DNA of 11,008 nt from Candidatus Babeliales bacterium (GTDB lineage Bacteria > Babelota > Babeliae > Babelales > JACPOV01): NCBI GenBank assembly GCA_020050475.1, contig JAGVKP010000123.1, positions 1 to 11,008 on the forward strand, written 5' to 3'. Below are positions 1 through 6,656 of this stretch, in pieces. The translations under genes were made by a program, and so were the position numbers. The notes beneath the pieces are model-generated. The model saw only the letters and a list, made by a program, of their open reading frames with translations, did no database searches and had not been told where the DNA came from. The stretch's first letter is position 1. Each line of letters begins with the position of its first letter.

Positions 1-1
1 A

Positions 2-1852
2 GAGACCAAAAAGGGTACTGCGCTGGTCATTAGTGAGCTGCCGTATCAGGTGAATAAAGCTGAACTTATTATCAAAATTGCCGATCTGGTAAAAAATAAA
101 ATTATTGATGGTATCTCTAATATCCGCGATGAATCGGATAAAAAAGGGATGCGCGTGGTGATTGAGCTCAAACGCGGTGAAATTCCGACGGTTGTCCTTA
201 ATCAGCTCTATAAATTTACGCAGCTTGAAACGAGCGTTTCTATTTTGATGCTCGGACTTTTGGAAAATCGCCCACTCATTTTTAGCTTGCGTGATCTGAT
301 TAGAGAATTTTTACTCCATCGCCAAGAAGTTATTTACAAGCGCACGGTATACGATTTGAGTAAAGCGCAAGCGCGTGAGCATATTTTGGCTGGTTTTATT
401 ATCGTGCTGAATAATATTGATGAAGCGATTGTGCTCATTAAAGCCTCCCCGACACCGGAAGATGCTATTGCGCAACTGAATAAGCGCTTCTTGCTTTCAG
501 CTGAACAAGGCAAAGCAATTCTTGAGATGCGCTTGCAGCGACTGACCGGCCTTGAGCAGGAAAAAATATTTACCGAAATGGATGAGCTCAAAAAGCTGAT
601 TGGCGAGCTTAAGCTGATTTTGGGCGATAAGACCGTTTTGAAAAAAGAGATCGAAAAAGAGCTTATACAAATTAAAGCTGATTACGCCGATCCGCGCAAA
701 ACGCGCATCGAAGGGCCAATTGATATTTTAACGGAGGCTGATTTAATTCCGGATGAAGAGGTAGTCGTTACGTTGACTGAGCGGGGGTACATTAAACGTG
801 TTCCGCTGACTATCTACGGCGTGCAGCATCGTGGCGGTAAAGGCAAAATGGGAATGGCGCCGCTTGAAGAGTCGGGTGATTTTATCCATGATGTGTTTGT
901 CGCTAAAACGCATGATGAACTGATGTTCTTTACCAACCTTGGGCGTGTGTACAGTATGAAAGTATACGAAGTTCCTGAAGGATCACGCACTTCAAAAGGG
1001 CGCGCGATTGTCAATTTATTGCAGCTCAATCCGGATGAGCGTGTCGTGAAATTATTATGTATTCGCGAGATGGAAGGCAAATCACTCGTCATGCTTACCA
1101 AGAACGGTATCATTAAGCGTACCGATGCGGCTGAATTTGCGAAAATTCGTAGCTCCGGTATTCGAGCGGTCAGTCTGCGCGATGGTGATGAATTAGTATT
1201 TTGTGCATTGAGTTCTGGTCAAGATTCGATCGTGATTGCTACTGGCAAGGGGCAGGGAATTCGCTTTAAAGAGACTGAAGTTCGTCAGATGGGCCGCCAA
1301 GCAGCGGGTGTGATGGGTATTCGTTTGCGCGAAAAGGATTCGGTCGTCGGGATGGAAGTGATAGCTGATGATCGCGATATTCTATTTGCCACTTCCGGTG
1401 GGTATGGCAAGCGCGTAAAAGCAGAAGATTTCCGCGTCGCGCATCGTGGAGGCTATGGAGTCCGCACGATTCCAACTGACGATCGCAATGGCGATGTCAT
1501 TGGATTGGCTGCAGTCAGCGATGACTCGAATGTCCTGCTCATTGACGAAGCGGGTAAAATGATTCGTCTGGCACCGACTGAAATTCGTACGATGGGTCGC
1601 CAAGCAAAAGGCGTTCGCCTTATTCGTCTTGATGCTGATCAGCGACTTGCGCGTATTGTTGCCTTTGAAGAAGAAACCGACAGTGGTCCTGAAAATGAAT
1701 CATCAAATCTGCAAGCTGCGCCTACCAAAAAAGCTGAAGGTGATGGGCAGCAGGTAAGTATTTTTGATTTTGATATCAGTACGCCGTCTGATGAGATCAT
1801 CAAAGCATTAAATGCAGATTCTGCCTTTTTTGATGACGAAACGGTGATGTAA
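2..1852 (+). CDS. gyrA: DNA gyrase subunit A, 3' portion (N-terminus outside window)
   Basis: The GyrA subunit cuts and rejoins DNA in the ATP-driven gyrase A2B2 complex that introduces negative supercoils. The reading frame is open from base 2, so the gene enters from the left; 616 residues are visible. By comparison with E. coli GyrA, where the motif ELPYQVNKA-like segment lies near residue 265, about 250 N-terminal residues including the catalytic tyrosine are missing. Visible in order: tower and coiled-coil segments of the breakage-reunion domain, then from about base 750 a six-repeat C-terminal beta-pinwheel. A GyrA box QHRGGKG at 824-844 supports gyrase rather than ParC, although the usual second residue R/K is H. 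The last ~55 residues form an acidic, low-complexity tail ending in FDDETVM. dprA begins 6 bases after the stop, suggesting co-transcription. The internal GTG at 50 is not the true start. Confidence 0.96.
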   Translation, partial: ETKKGTALVISELPYQVNKAELIIKIADLVKNKIIDGISNIRDESDKKGMRVVIELKRGEIPTVVLNQLYKFTQLETSVSILMLGLLENRPLIFSLRDLIREFLLHRQEVIYKRTVYDLSKAQAREHILAGFIIVLNNIDEAIVLIKASPTPEDAIAQLNKRFLLSAEQGKAILEMRLQRLTGLEQEKIFTEMDELKKLIGELKLILGDKTVLKKEIEKELIQIKADYADPRKTRIEGPIDILTEADLIPDEEVVVTLTERGYIKRVPLTIYGVQHRGGKGKMGMAPLEESGDFIHDVFVAKTHDELMFFTNLGRVYSMKVYEVPEGSRTSKGRAIVNLLQLNPDERVVKLLCIREMEGKSLVMLTKNGIIKRTDAAEFAKIRSSGIRAVSLRDGDELVFCALSSGQDSIVIATGKGQGIRFKETEVRQMGRQAAGVMGIRLREKDSVVGMEVIADDRDILFATSGGYGKRVKAEDFRVAHRGGYGVRTIPTDDRNGDVIGLAAVSDDSNVLLIDEAGKMIRLAPTEIRTMGRQAKGVRLIRLDADQRLARIVAFEEETDSGPENESSNLQAAPTKKAEGDGQQVSIFDFDISTPSDEIIKALNADSAFFDDETVM

Positions 1853-1858
1853 GGCTCC

Positions 1859-3013
1859 ATGGCAGCGGTTCAAACGACACTCCTTCATCTTTCACTCATA
1901 AAAGGAGTGGGGCCAGCAGTATGTACGCAGCTTGTGCGTACATTTGGCTCTGAGGGATTGTCTGGTTTGTATCACATGAGCTTATCTAATCTTCAGCGCA
2001 TTGGTGGGCTCTCTGCTGGTGCTGCACAAACGGTGATCAATGGGTTAGCTGATAGCTCGCTCCTTGAAAAAGAGTTGGTGCGCATCGATAAAAATCAGGT
2101 GAGCTGGTGTACATTTATTGATGACTCGTATCCGCCGGATTTAAAAGAGATACATCTACCACCCGTGATTCTTTACTACAAAGGATCATTTGAAACGAAA
2201 AATGCTCTTGCCGTCGTTGGGTCGCGTGCGGCTGATGAATATGCACAGAAAGTTATCGATATACTTATTCCTGAACTTGTTGCGTATCGAATGCCGATTG
2301 TGAGCGGTGGGGCAATCGGCGCTGACACGATGGCGCATCGAGCCGCCTTGCATGCGGGCGGTAAAACGATAGCTATTCTTGGTTCCGGGCTTGCTCATCT
2401 TTACCCGTATGCCAATAAAAAACTTTTTGCGCAGATTATAGATGCTGGCGGGGCAGTTGTAAGCCCGTTTTCAGTTGATACGCTGCCGCATCCGGGTAAT
2501 TTTCCGGCGCGTAACCGCGTCATTGCCGGTATAAGTCGCGGATGCTTGGTGGTGCAGGCAGCGCAAGAAAGTGGTGCCAGAATTACCGCGCTTTTTGCTC
2601 TTGAGCAGGGGCGAGAGGTATGCGCCGTTCCGGGAAGTATTTTCAATCCGTTAAGTGCTGGCTGTCATGATCTTATCAAGCAAGGGGCGACGGTAGTGCA
2701 GAGTGCCGCGGATATTTTGCAAGCGCTTAATCTGAGCGCCGACAAAAAAGCCGAACCACTGCAATTACCGACTTTGGAGCAGCAGTCGCTCTCTTTACCA
2801 TCAAAAGCATCCGATAATTTGCCACTCGAGCAGGCGGATCTGCCGCTCGCGCGAAAAATTATTGCGCTTTGTAAAAAACCGCAGTCAATTGATGCCCTCC
2901 TTGATCAACTTGATCAGGATATGCCGAGTATGCAGGCGGCGCTTTTTGATCTGCAGTTGTGTGGCGCGCTTGAACAAAACGCTGCCGGATTATGGTATAC
3001 TGTCCGCCCATAA
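1859..3013 (+). CDS. dprA: DNA processing protein DprA (Smf)
   Basis: DprA binds incoming single-stranded DNA in the cytoplasm and loads RecA during natural transformation. The 384-residue protein has the full three-part plan: an N-terminal helix-hairpin-helix/SAM-like region (two G-x-G turns, residues ~10-60), a Rossmann-fold core (~85-290) and a C-terminal winged-helix (DML1-like) region (~325-384). Core motifs seen are VVGSR (119-123), SGGAIGADTMAH (149-160), GSGLAHLYP (175-183), FPARNRVIAGIS (215-226), SGARITA (238-244) and AVPGS (256-260). The linker at ~292-325 is rich in Q, L and S. The start ATG lies 6 bases after the gyrA stop, with AAGG overlapping that stop as a weak ribosome binding site. 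The protein is complete with no missing core motif. Other competence genes are not in this window, so whether the cell is transformable cannot be said from here. Confidence 0.95.
   Translation: MAAVQTTLLHLSLIKGVGPAVCTQLVRTFGSEGLSGLYHMSLSNLQRIGGLSAGAAQTVINGLADSSLLEKELVRIDKNQVSWCTFIDDSYPPDLKEIHLPPVILYYKGSFETKNALAVVGSRAADEYAQKVIDILIPELVAYRMPIVSGGAIGADTMAHRAALHAGGKTIAILGSGLAHLYPYANKKLFAQIIDAGGAVVSPFSVDTLPHPGNFPARNRVIAGISRGCLVVQAAQESGARITALFALEQGREVCAVPGSIFNPLSAGCHDLIKQGATVVQSAADILQALNLSADKKAEPLQLPTLEQQSLSLPSKASDNLPLEQADLPLARKIIALCKKPQSIDALLDQLDQDMPSMQAALFDLQLCGALEQNAAGLWYTVRP
2993..3001 (+). promoter_or_regulatory. Possible extended -10 promoter element before the NUDIX gene
   Basis: TGGTATACT matches an extended -10 (TG-n-TATAAT with one mismatch) about 33 bases before the NUDIX start and inside the last codons of dprA. 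The nearest -35-like hexamer TTGAAC (2970-2975) is 20 bases upstream, too far for a standard spacer, but extended -10 promoters can work without a good -35. The NUDIX gene may equally be read from the gyrA-dprA transcript. Confidence 0.3.
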
Positions 3014-3020
3014 GGAGACC

Positions 3021-3026
3021 AAAGGG
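3021..3026 (+). promoter_or_regulatory. Ribosome binding site deciding the NUDIX start
   Basis: AAAGGG lies 7 bases before ATG 3034. An AAGGAG at 3012-3017 overlaps the dprA stop but is 16 bases away. Both favour ATG 3034 over the in-frame ATG at 2992, which lies inside dprA and has no such site. Confidence 0.55.
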
Positions 3027-3033
3027 TAAATCA

Positions 3034-3573
3034 ATGCATCGACAAAAACTCATTCAAGCGCTTCAATCGTATGTACCTTCTTTTGAAGAACGTGAAACGT
3101 CGCATAAAATCATCAATTTTGTTCAGGAAAATTGCGACTGCTTTGAACGTACGTTAGCTCCGGGCCATATAACTGCCTCTGCCTGGCTTTTAAATAAAGC
3201 CGGTACGCATGCTCTTTTAATGCATCATGCAAAGCTTGGTATTTGGGTGCAGCTTGGCGGGCATTGCGACGGCGATGCCGATACGCTGCGGGTGGCGATA
3301 AAAGAGGCGCAAGAAGAATCGGGAATTTCGGCCATTGAGCCGGTATCGCCTGCCATTTTTGATCTTGATATTCACTTTATCCCCGCATCAAAAAAAGAGC
3401 CGGCACACTATCATTATGATATACGGTATCTTTTACGGGTAGCCAGCGATGAGTCTTTTGCCCAAAATAGCGAATCACTCCAGCTGAGGTGGTTTGAAAA
3501 AAATGAAGAGCTACCTACAGAGAGCCGCGCCGTGACCCGTATAGCTGAAAAATGGCGTGCGCTTAAATTGTAA
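3034..3573 (+). CDS. NUDIX hydrolase
   Basis: This 179-residue protein is a NUDIX-fold hydrolase, a family that cleaves nucleoside diphosphates linked to another group using Mg2+ or Mn2+. An N-terminal helical segment (~1-45) precedes the NUDIX domain (~46-179). The NUDIX box runs from G76 to I98: G-x5-A-x7-K-E-A-x-E-E-x-G-I. Compared with G-x5-E-x7-R-E-U-x-E-E-x-G-U, the first Glu is Ala (A82) and the Arg is Lys (K90), while the metal-binding E91, E94 and E95 are kept. The GGHxDGD entry to the box resembles a NUDIX subgroup of about this length whose substrate is not settled. It follows dprA by 20 bases. The substrate cannot be predicted from sequence. No signal peptide is seen, so it should be cytoplasmic. 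Confidence 0.88.
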   Translation: MHRQKLIQALQSYVPSFEERETSHKIINFVQENCDCFERTLAPGHITASAWLLNKAGTHALLMHHAKLGIWVQLGGHCDGDADTLRVAIKEAQEESGISAIEPVSPAIFDLDIHFIPASKKEPAHYHYDIRYLLRVASDESFAQNSESLQLRWFEKNEELPTESRAVTRIAEKWRALKL

Positions 3574-3595
3574 AAAATCGCATTTTTGGTATCTT
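3568..3595 (+). promoter_or_regulatory. Possible weak sigma70-type promoter before the HAD gene
   Basis: TTGTAA (3568-3573) and TATCTT (3590-3595) are separated by 16 bases; each hexamer matches 4 of 6 consensus positions. It sits in the 60-base gap between the NUDIX stop and the HAD start, the right place for a promoter of its own, but the match is modest. Confidence 0.28.
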
Positions 3596-3620
3596 GAAAC
3601 GATGGACGGAGTCTCTTGCA

Positions 3621-3626
3621 AAAGGA
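3621..3626 (+). promoter_or_regulatory. Ribosome binding site deciding the HAD gene start
   Basis: AAAGGA lies 7 bases before ATG 3634. This selects ATG 3634 over the upstream in-frame TTG at 3616, which would put the binding site inside the coding region and spoil the signal peptide N-terminus. Confidence 0.6.
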
Positions 3627-3633
3627 TATTTTC

Positions 3634-4488
3634 ATGCAGATGCGATCTTTTTATATAAAATATGTCTTTATTGCGGTCAGTTTGGTTGCCGCGTGCGGTA
3701 GCCAAGCCAAAACGATTCTGTGGGATTTGGGCGGTGTTCTTTTTAAGCCTGATCGTCTTTCCATGTCGTATTATGAGCTTGGGTGGCTTGATATGGGCAG
3801 CTATATGATTACTGACCAAAAAAGTCCGCTGCACGTCAAAGATCTCCTTTTTGATGATCTTCTTTACCGTTTGCCGGCCGAGTCTGATAGCCAGAATTTA
3901 GTAGCGTATTTGCCTGATGGCACCCCGATGGCGCCGATTATGATGGACTGGCTGAAAGGGATTATCAGTGGCGATAAAATTATTAAGATGCTTTTTGAGC
4001 TGATCGAAGATTTGGATACGCGCCACTATTTTTCAAGTCCGCGCGAAAAGATGCTGCTCCAAAAAATGGTAAAAGCAGTATTTGATCCGCAAGTGCTTGC
4101 TCGGTATACCAAACCGATCGCGGCGGGGATTAAGCTGCTTAATGAGTGTGCGGCGCATGGGTGCATGAATATTATTGTCTCTAATTGGGATCCGTATTCG
4201 TTCCAGTTTCTTACCAGAAGTTCTCAAGGGCGCAAAGCGCTTAAAGTAATCAGCCCACATCACTTTTTTATCTCTGGTACGCATGGCCTAATGAAGCCGG
4301 ATATACAGGTGTTTAAAAAGGTGCTGAATATCTATCAACTCAATCCGGGCGACTGCTTTTTTATTGATGACCAAATCGAAAACATTAAGGCGGCAGAGGG
4401 CTGCGGTATTAAAGGCCATTGGCTTGAAAAGGGCGATTATCATAATTTGAGACGCGCTTTGATACAGGCCGGTTATTTGCCTGCTTAG
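3634..4488 (+). CDS. Exported HAD-family hydrolase (phosphatase-like)
   Basis: A 284-residue haloacid dehalogenase superfamily protein, most like subfamily IA proteins of the YihX/epoxide-hydrolase-N type that begin with D-x-G-G/N-V. All four HAD motifs are visible: motif I ILWDLGGVLF with predicted nucleophile D31, motif II IIVSNWD with S183, motif III GLMKPD with K221 and motif IV FFIDDQ with D245/D246. The usual second Asp of motif I (general acid/base) is Gly33, as in the YihX-type variant. A helical cap occupies roughly residues 45-150. Unusually for this family, the catalytic core is preceded by a leader: M-Q-M-R-S-F-Y-I-K, then a hydrophobic stretch 10-21. VAAC (18-21) fits a lipobox with Cys21, while SQA-K (23-26) could be a signal peptidase I site. 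It is therefore likely periplasmic or membrane-attached. The substrate is unknown. Confidence 0.85.
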   Translation: MQMRSFYIKYVFIAVSLVAACGSQAKTILWDLGGVLFKPDRLSMSYYELGWLDMGSYMITDQKSPLHVKDLLFDDLLYRLPAESDSQNLVAYLPDGTPMAPIMMDWLKGIISGDKIIKMLFELIEDLDTRHYFSSPREKMLLQKMVKAVFDPQVLARYTKPIAAGIKLLNECAAHGCMNIIVSNWDPYSFQFLTRSSQGRKALKVISPHHFFISGTHGLMKPDIQVFKKVLNIYQLNPGDCFFIDDQIENIKAAEGCGIKGHWLEKGDYHNLRRALIQAGYLPA

Positions 4489-4510
4489 CAGCAGTTTTTT
4501 TGCCTTTTTT
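4481..4510 (+). terminator. Weak possible terminator after the HAD gene
   Basis: A short hairpin CTGC-TTA-GCAG (4481-4491), overlapping the stop codon, is followed by CAG, seven T (4495-4501), then GCC and six T (4505-4510). The stem is only 4 base pairs, so termination would rest mostly on the T-runs. An alternative 5-bp stem CAGGC/GCCTG (4465-4483) overlaps it. Confidence 0.3.
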
Positions 4511-4566
4511 AAGATTATAAAGTACCCTTGTAATCACCATAATTTTGACAATGTATATTATAAACA
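4511..4566 (+). promoter_or_regulatory. AT-rich probable promoter region of the rpmF run
   Basis: This gap before rpmF is AT-rich and contains TTGTAA (4528-4533), a perfect TTGACA (4545-4550) and overlapping -10-like hexamers TATATT (4554-4559), TATTAT (4556-4561) and TATAAA (4559-4564). TTGACA is too close to these -10 candidates, and TTGTAA is about 20 bases away, so I cannot name one correct pair. A promoter here is expected because a new housekeeping run begins after a likely terminator. Confidence 0.35.
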
Positions 4567-4581
4567 GCGGAGTTTATCGCT

Positions 4582-4836
4582 ATGCCAGTACCAAAACGTA
4601 AGCGTTCCCGAGCGCGCAGAGATTCTCGATTTGCAAATAAAGGGCTCAAGCTTAAAGCTATTGCCAAGTGTAACCAATGCAGTGGGCCGCTTATGCCTCA
4701 TCAGGCATGTAGTGGGTGCGGGTTTTACAAAGGTGCAAAAGTAATGGCTACCAAAGCCGATCGTGGCGTCAAGCGCCAAGAAATAAGAGCGAAGCAAAAG
4801 AGTAAGCCGCAAGAATCATCATCTGAGTCTGCGTAA
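4582..4836 (+). CDS. rpmF: Large-subunit ribosomal protein L32 with a C-terminal extension
   Basis: L32 is a small structural protein of the 50S subunit. The N-terminus MPVPKRKRSRARRDSRFAN is the typical basic bL32 start, followed by a zinc ribbon with C30-x2-C33 and C43-x2-C46 and then GFYKG, near which most bacterial L32 proteins end. This one is 84 residues, against about 57-60 usual, with a tail of ~28 residues that is first Lys/Arg-rich and then Ser/Glu-rich. The ribosome binding site GGAG (4569-4572) is 9 bases before the ATG. plsX follows 33 bases later, the widespread rpmF-plsX pairing. Confidence 0.95.
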   Translation: MPVPKRKRSRARRDSRFANKGLKLKAIAKCNQCSGPLMPHQACSGCGFYKGAKVMATKADRGVKRQEIRAKQKSKPQESSSESA

Positions 4837-4869
4837 AAAAAGTTCGCTTAGCCGATCGATTTTAATCCT

Positions 4870-5919
4870 ATGATAGCTATAGATGCTATGGGGGGCGATT
4901 ATGCTCCTGAAGCAATAGTGCACGGTGCCCTGTTGGCGGCAAAACGCGGTGTTATGCTCTGCCTGTATGGGGATCGTGAAAAAATAGAAATCTGTCTTGA
5001 ACGTCTTGATACTCAATGGCGTTTGTACCCAATCAGTATAGTTCATTGTTTTGACACAATTTCTATGCATGATGAGCCGGTAAGTTCTTTTTTGAAAAAG
5101 AAGGATACTTCTCTCATGCAGGGGCTTGCCGACGTCGCTCTTGGTAAGGCAGATGCATTTCTCTCTGCCGGTAATACGGGAGCGTGTCTTGTCGGGGGGA
5201 TAATGGTCGTGGGCAAAGCCCCGGGCATTATGCGGCCTGCTATTGGTGAGTTTATTCCGACGCTCAAGGGACAGGTTTTCTGTATTGATTTGGGAGCAAA
5301 TGTTGATTGCAAACCGGAGCACCTTGAGCAATTTGCCTTTATGGGATGCGCGTATGTGCAGCTTAAAAAGCAGATTGAAAAGCCGCGCGTTGTACTCCTT
5401 GCCAACGGGATTGAAGATTCTAAAGGTAATAAAACTACTGTAGCGACTCATGAGCTGCTCAAAAAAAGTGGGCTTAATTTTATTGGTAATCGCGAGCCGC
5501 TTGATATTTTGCAGGGGGATGCGGATGTCATGGTTTCGGATGGCTTTACCGGCAATATTATGCTCAAGTCGCTTGAAAGTATTATTCACTTGGCACCACG
5601 CGTGATCGAAAAAGAGTGCAGCAAATCATTTATCGGGCGGTGGGGTTGGTTTTTAGGCTCGCGTATTTTTCAAAAAATGAGGCGCAGAGTTTCGCGCGTT
5701 CAAAAAGGCGGCGCGCTTCTTTTGGGAGTCAATAAACCGATTATCATTGCGCATGGCGCTAGCCAGCCAGCTGCCATTGAGGATGCAATTATGTATGCAG
5801 ATTCGGTAGTTCGCACACAGTTTCTCGAGCGATTTAATAGAGTAATCAATCAATCAATTGCTCACCCGGCAGGTCATGCGGGGAGTAATGCAGCGGTGAG
5901 TGAACAGTTGCAAAGTTGA
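4870..5919 (+). CDS. plsX: Phosphate acyltransferase PlsX
   Basis: PlsX makes acyl-phosphate from acyl-ACP and inorganic phosphate at the cytoplasmic membrane surface, giving PlsY its substrate for lysophosphatidate synthesis. The 349-residue protein has the family signatures in order: IAIDAMGGD at residues 2-10, SAGNTGA (99-105), DLGANVDCKPEHLEQFA (140-156), GNREPLDI (206-213), VSDGFTGNIMLK (222-233) and a LLGVNKPIIIAHGAS segment near 285-300. The N-terminus begins right at the first beta strand, so ATG 4870 is a sound start although no clear Shine-Dalgarno sequence precedes it. It lies between rpmF and a membrane TPR gene, with the ACP gene two genes further on. The final ~25 residues after the core are Ala/Ser/Gln-rich and not recognisable. 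Confidence 0.96.
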   Translation: MIAIDAMGGDYAPEAIVHGALLAAKRGVMLCLYGDREKIEICLERLDTQWRLYPISIVHCFDTISMHDEPVSSFLKKKDTSLMQGLADVALGKADAFLSAGNTGACLVGGIMVVGKAPGIMRPAIGEFIPTLKGQVFCIDLGANVDCKPEHLEQFAFMGCAYVQLKKQIEKPRVVLLANGIEDSKGNKTTVATHELLKKSGLNFIGNREPLDILQGDADVMVSDGFTGNIMLKSLESIIHLAPRVIEKECSKSFIGRWGWFLGSRIFQKMRRRVSRVQKGGALLLGVNKPIIIAHGASQPAAIEDAIMYADSVVRTQFLERFNRVINQSIAHPAGHAGSNAAVSEQLQS

Positions 5920-5937
5920 GCGTTGAGAAGTTTAAAG

Positions 5938-5969
5938 TCGTGTGCTACGTTGGGCACGAAGCTTTTTTT
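5938..5969 (+). terminator. Possible intrinsic terminator or attenuator after plsX
   Basis: TCGTG (5938-5942) pairs with CACGA (5955-5959), extended by one T-G wobble pair, giving a loop of about 10 bases. It is followed by AGC and seven T (5963-5969). This lies in the 62-base gap between the plsX stop and the next start, just before its ribosome binding site. With no obvious new promoter after it, partial read-through seems more likely than full termination. Confidence 0.4.
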
Positions 5970-5970
5970 C

Positions 5971-5976
5971 AAGGAG
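5971..5976 (+). promoter_or_regulatory. Ribosome binding site deciding the TPR gene start
   Basis: A perfect AAGGAG lies 5 bases before ATG 5982. This selects ATG 5982 over the in-frame TTG at 5916, which overlaps the plsX stop and would add 22 residues encoded by the hairpin and T-run. Confidence 0.7.
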
Positions 5977-5981
5977 AACTT

Positions 5982-6656
5982 ATGAATTTTTCTATGTTAT
6001 TGTCGACCGATTTTTGGCTTAATTTTTACGAACAGCATCGTACGTATATTATTGGCTGTTGTTGTGCTATTGCGTTGGCAGTAGGTGGCGGTATCTATCT
6101 GCGTATGTCTCGCGCTCAGCAGCATGAGCTTGCGCAGGCTGCGCTTGCCGAAATGTTGCAGGAGGCATCCCGCGCGCAGCAAAATACTGAACTCTGGTCG
6201 GAAGTTGAGGTAGCCGCACGTACCGGGCATTATCAATATAAATCGACCTCATTTGCGCCGTATTTTTTATCGTTACAAGCCGATGCTCTTGCCCAGCAGG
6301 GTAAAATTGATGAAGCGGTGGTTGTTATGAGTAGTATGCTGGATGAGTTACCAAAAAAATCGCCACTGTATCATGTATATGCTATTAAAAAAGCACGTAT
6401 GATGCTTGATAGTGCTCAGGAGAGCATGCGTGCACAAGGACTTGAACTGCTTGCTGGCCTCGCGCAAAATACCGCCAATGCGCAGCAGGATGAAGCACTC
6501 TATTATCTGGGTATGCATTATATGTCTCAGGGTAATAAAAGCGAAGCGAAAAATAGCTTCCAGAAATTGATGGATACGTTCGGCGCAAAACAGTCTGATT
6601 ATCGTTCACCGTGGCTTTCGATGGCGCAGATTGCACTTCAACAGGAACTTGCATGA
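5982..6656 (+). CDS. Single-pass membrane protein with TPR-like C-terminal region (YfgM/TPR_21-like)
   Basis: This 224-residue protein has a short N-terminal segment (1-20), one hydrophobic membrane segment (~22-40, containing a CCC run), a charged Ala/Gln-rich helical linker (~42-75) and Ala-rich helical repeats. Two stretches resemble TPR helices: ~101-125 (FLSLQADALAQQGKIDEAVV) and ~165-195 (DEALYYLGMHYMSQGNKSEA). The topology and repeat style resemble YfgM/TPR_21 proteins, which sit in the inner membrane with the repeats outside and act with envelope chaperones and the Sec translocon in proteobacteria. Whether this protein does so is inference. Its TGA overlaps the gltX start by four bases (ATGA), so translation of the two is probably coupled. 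A general TPR scaffold is the alternative reading. Confidence 0.75.
   Translation: MNFSMLLSTDFWLNFYEQHRTYIIGCCCAIALAVGGGIYLRMSRAQQHELAQAALAEMLQEASRAQQNTELWSEVEVAARTGHYQYKSTSFAPYFLSLQADALAQQGKIDEAVVVMSSMLDELPKKSPLYHVYAIKKARMMLDSAQESMRAQGLELLAGLAQNTANAQQDEALYYLGMHYMSQGNKSEAKNSFQKLMDTFGAKQSDYRSPWLSMAQIALQQELA

Noticed and set aside
50..52. GTG as start of the first gene
   Set aside because: The frame is open to base 2 and upstream codons continue the conserved GyrA sequence (ELPYQVNKA), so this is an internal codon of a gene cut by the window edge.
2992..3033. Upstream ATG start for the NUDIX gene
   Set aside because: It overlaps dprA, lacks a ribosome binding site, and ATG 3034 has AAAGGG at good spacing.
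3573..3587. AAAAAT-CGC-ATTTTT hairpin after the NUDIX gene as terminator
   Set aside because: The stem is entirely A-T and only 6 base pairs, too weak to call an intrinsic terminator.
4819..5589. Long 256-residue minus-strand open frame opposite plsX
   Set aside because: It lies opposite a strongly conserved gene, shows no recognisable motifs and is best explained as a codon-usage shadow.
5916..5981. TTG start overlapping the plsX stop for the TPR gene
   Set aside because: The extra 22 residues cover a terminator-like hairpin, and a perfect AAGGAG precedes ATG 5982.
6611..6652. GTG start for gltX inside the TPR gene
   Set aside because: The conserved GluRS N-terminus starts at ATG 6653, which has an AGGA site and the ATGA overlap.
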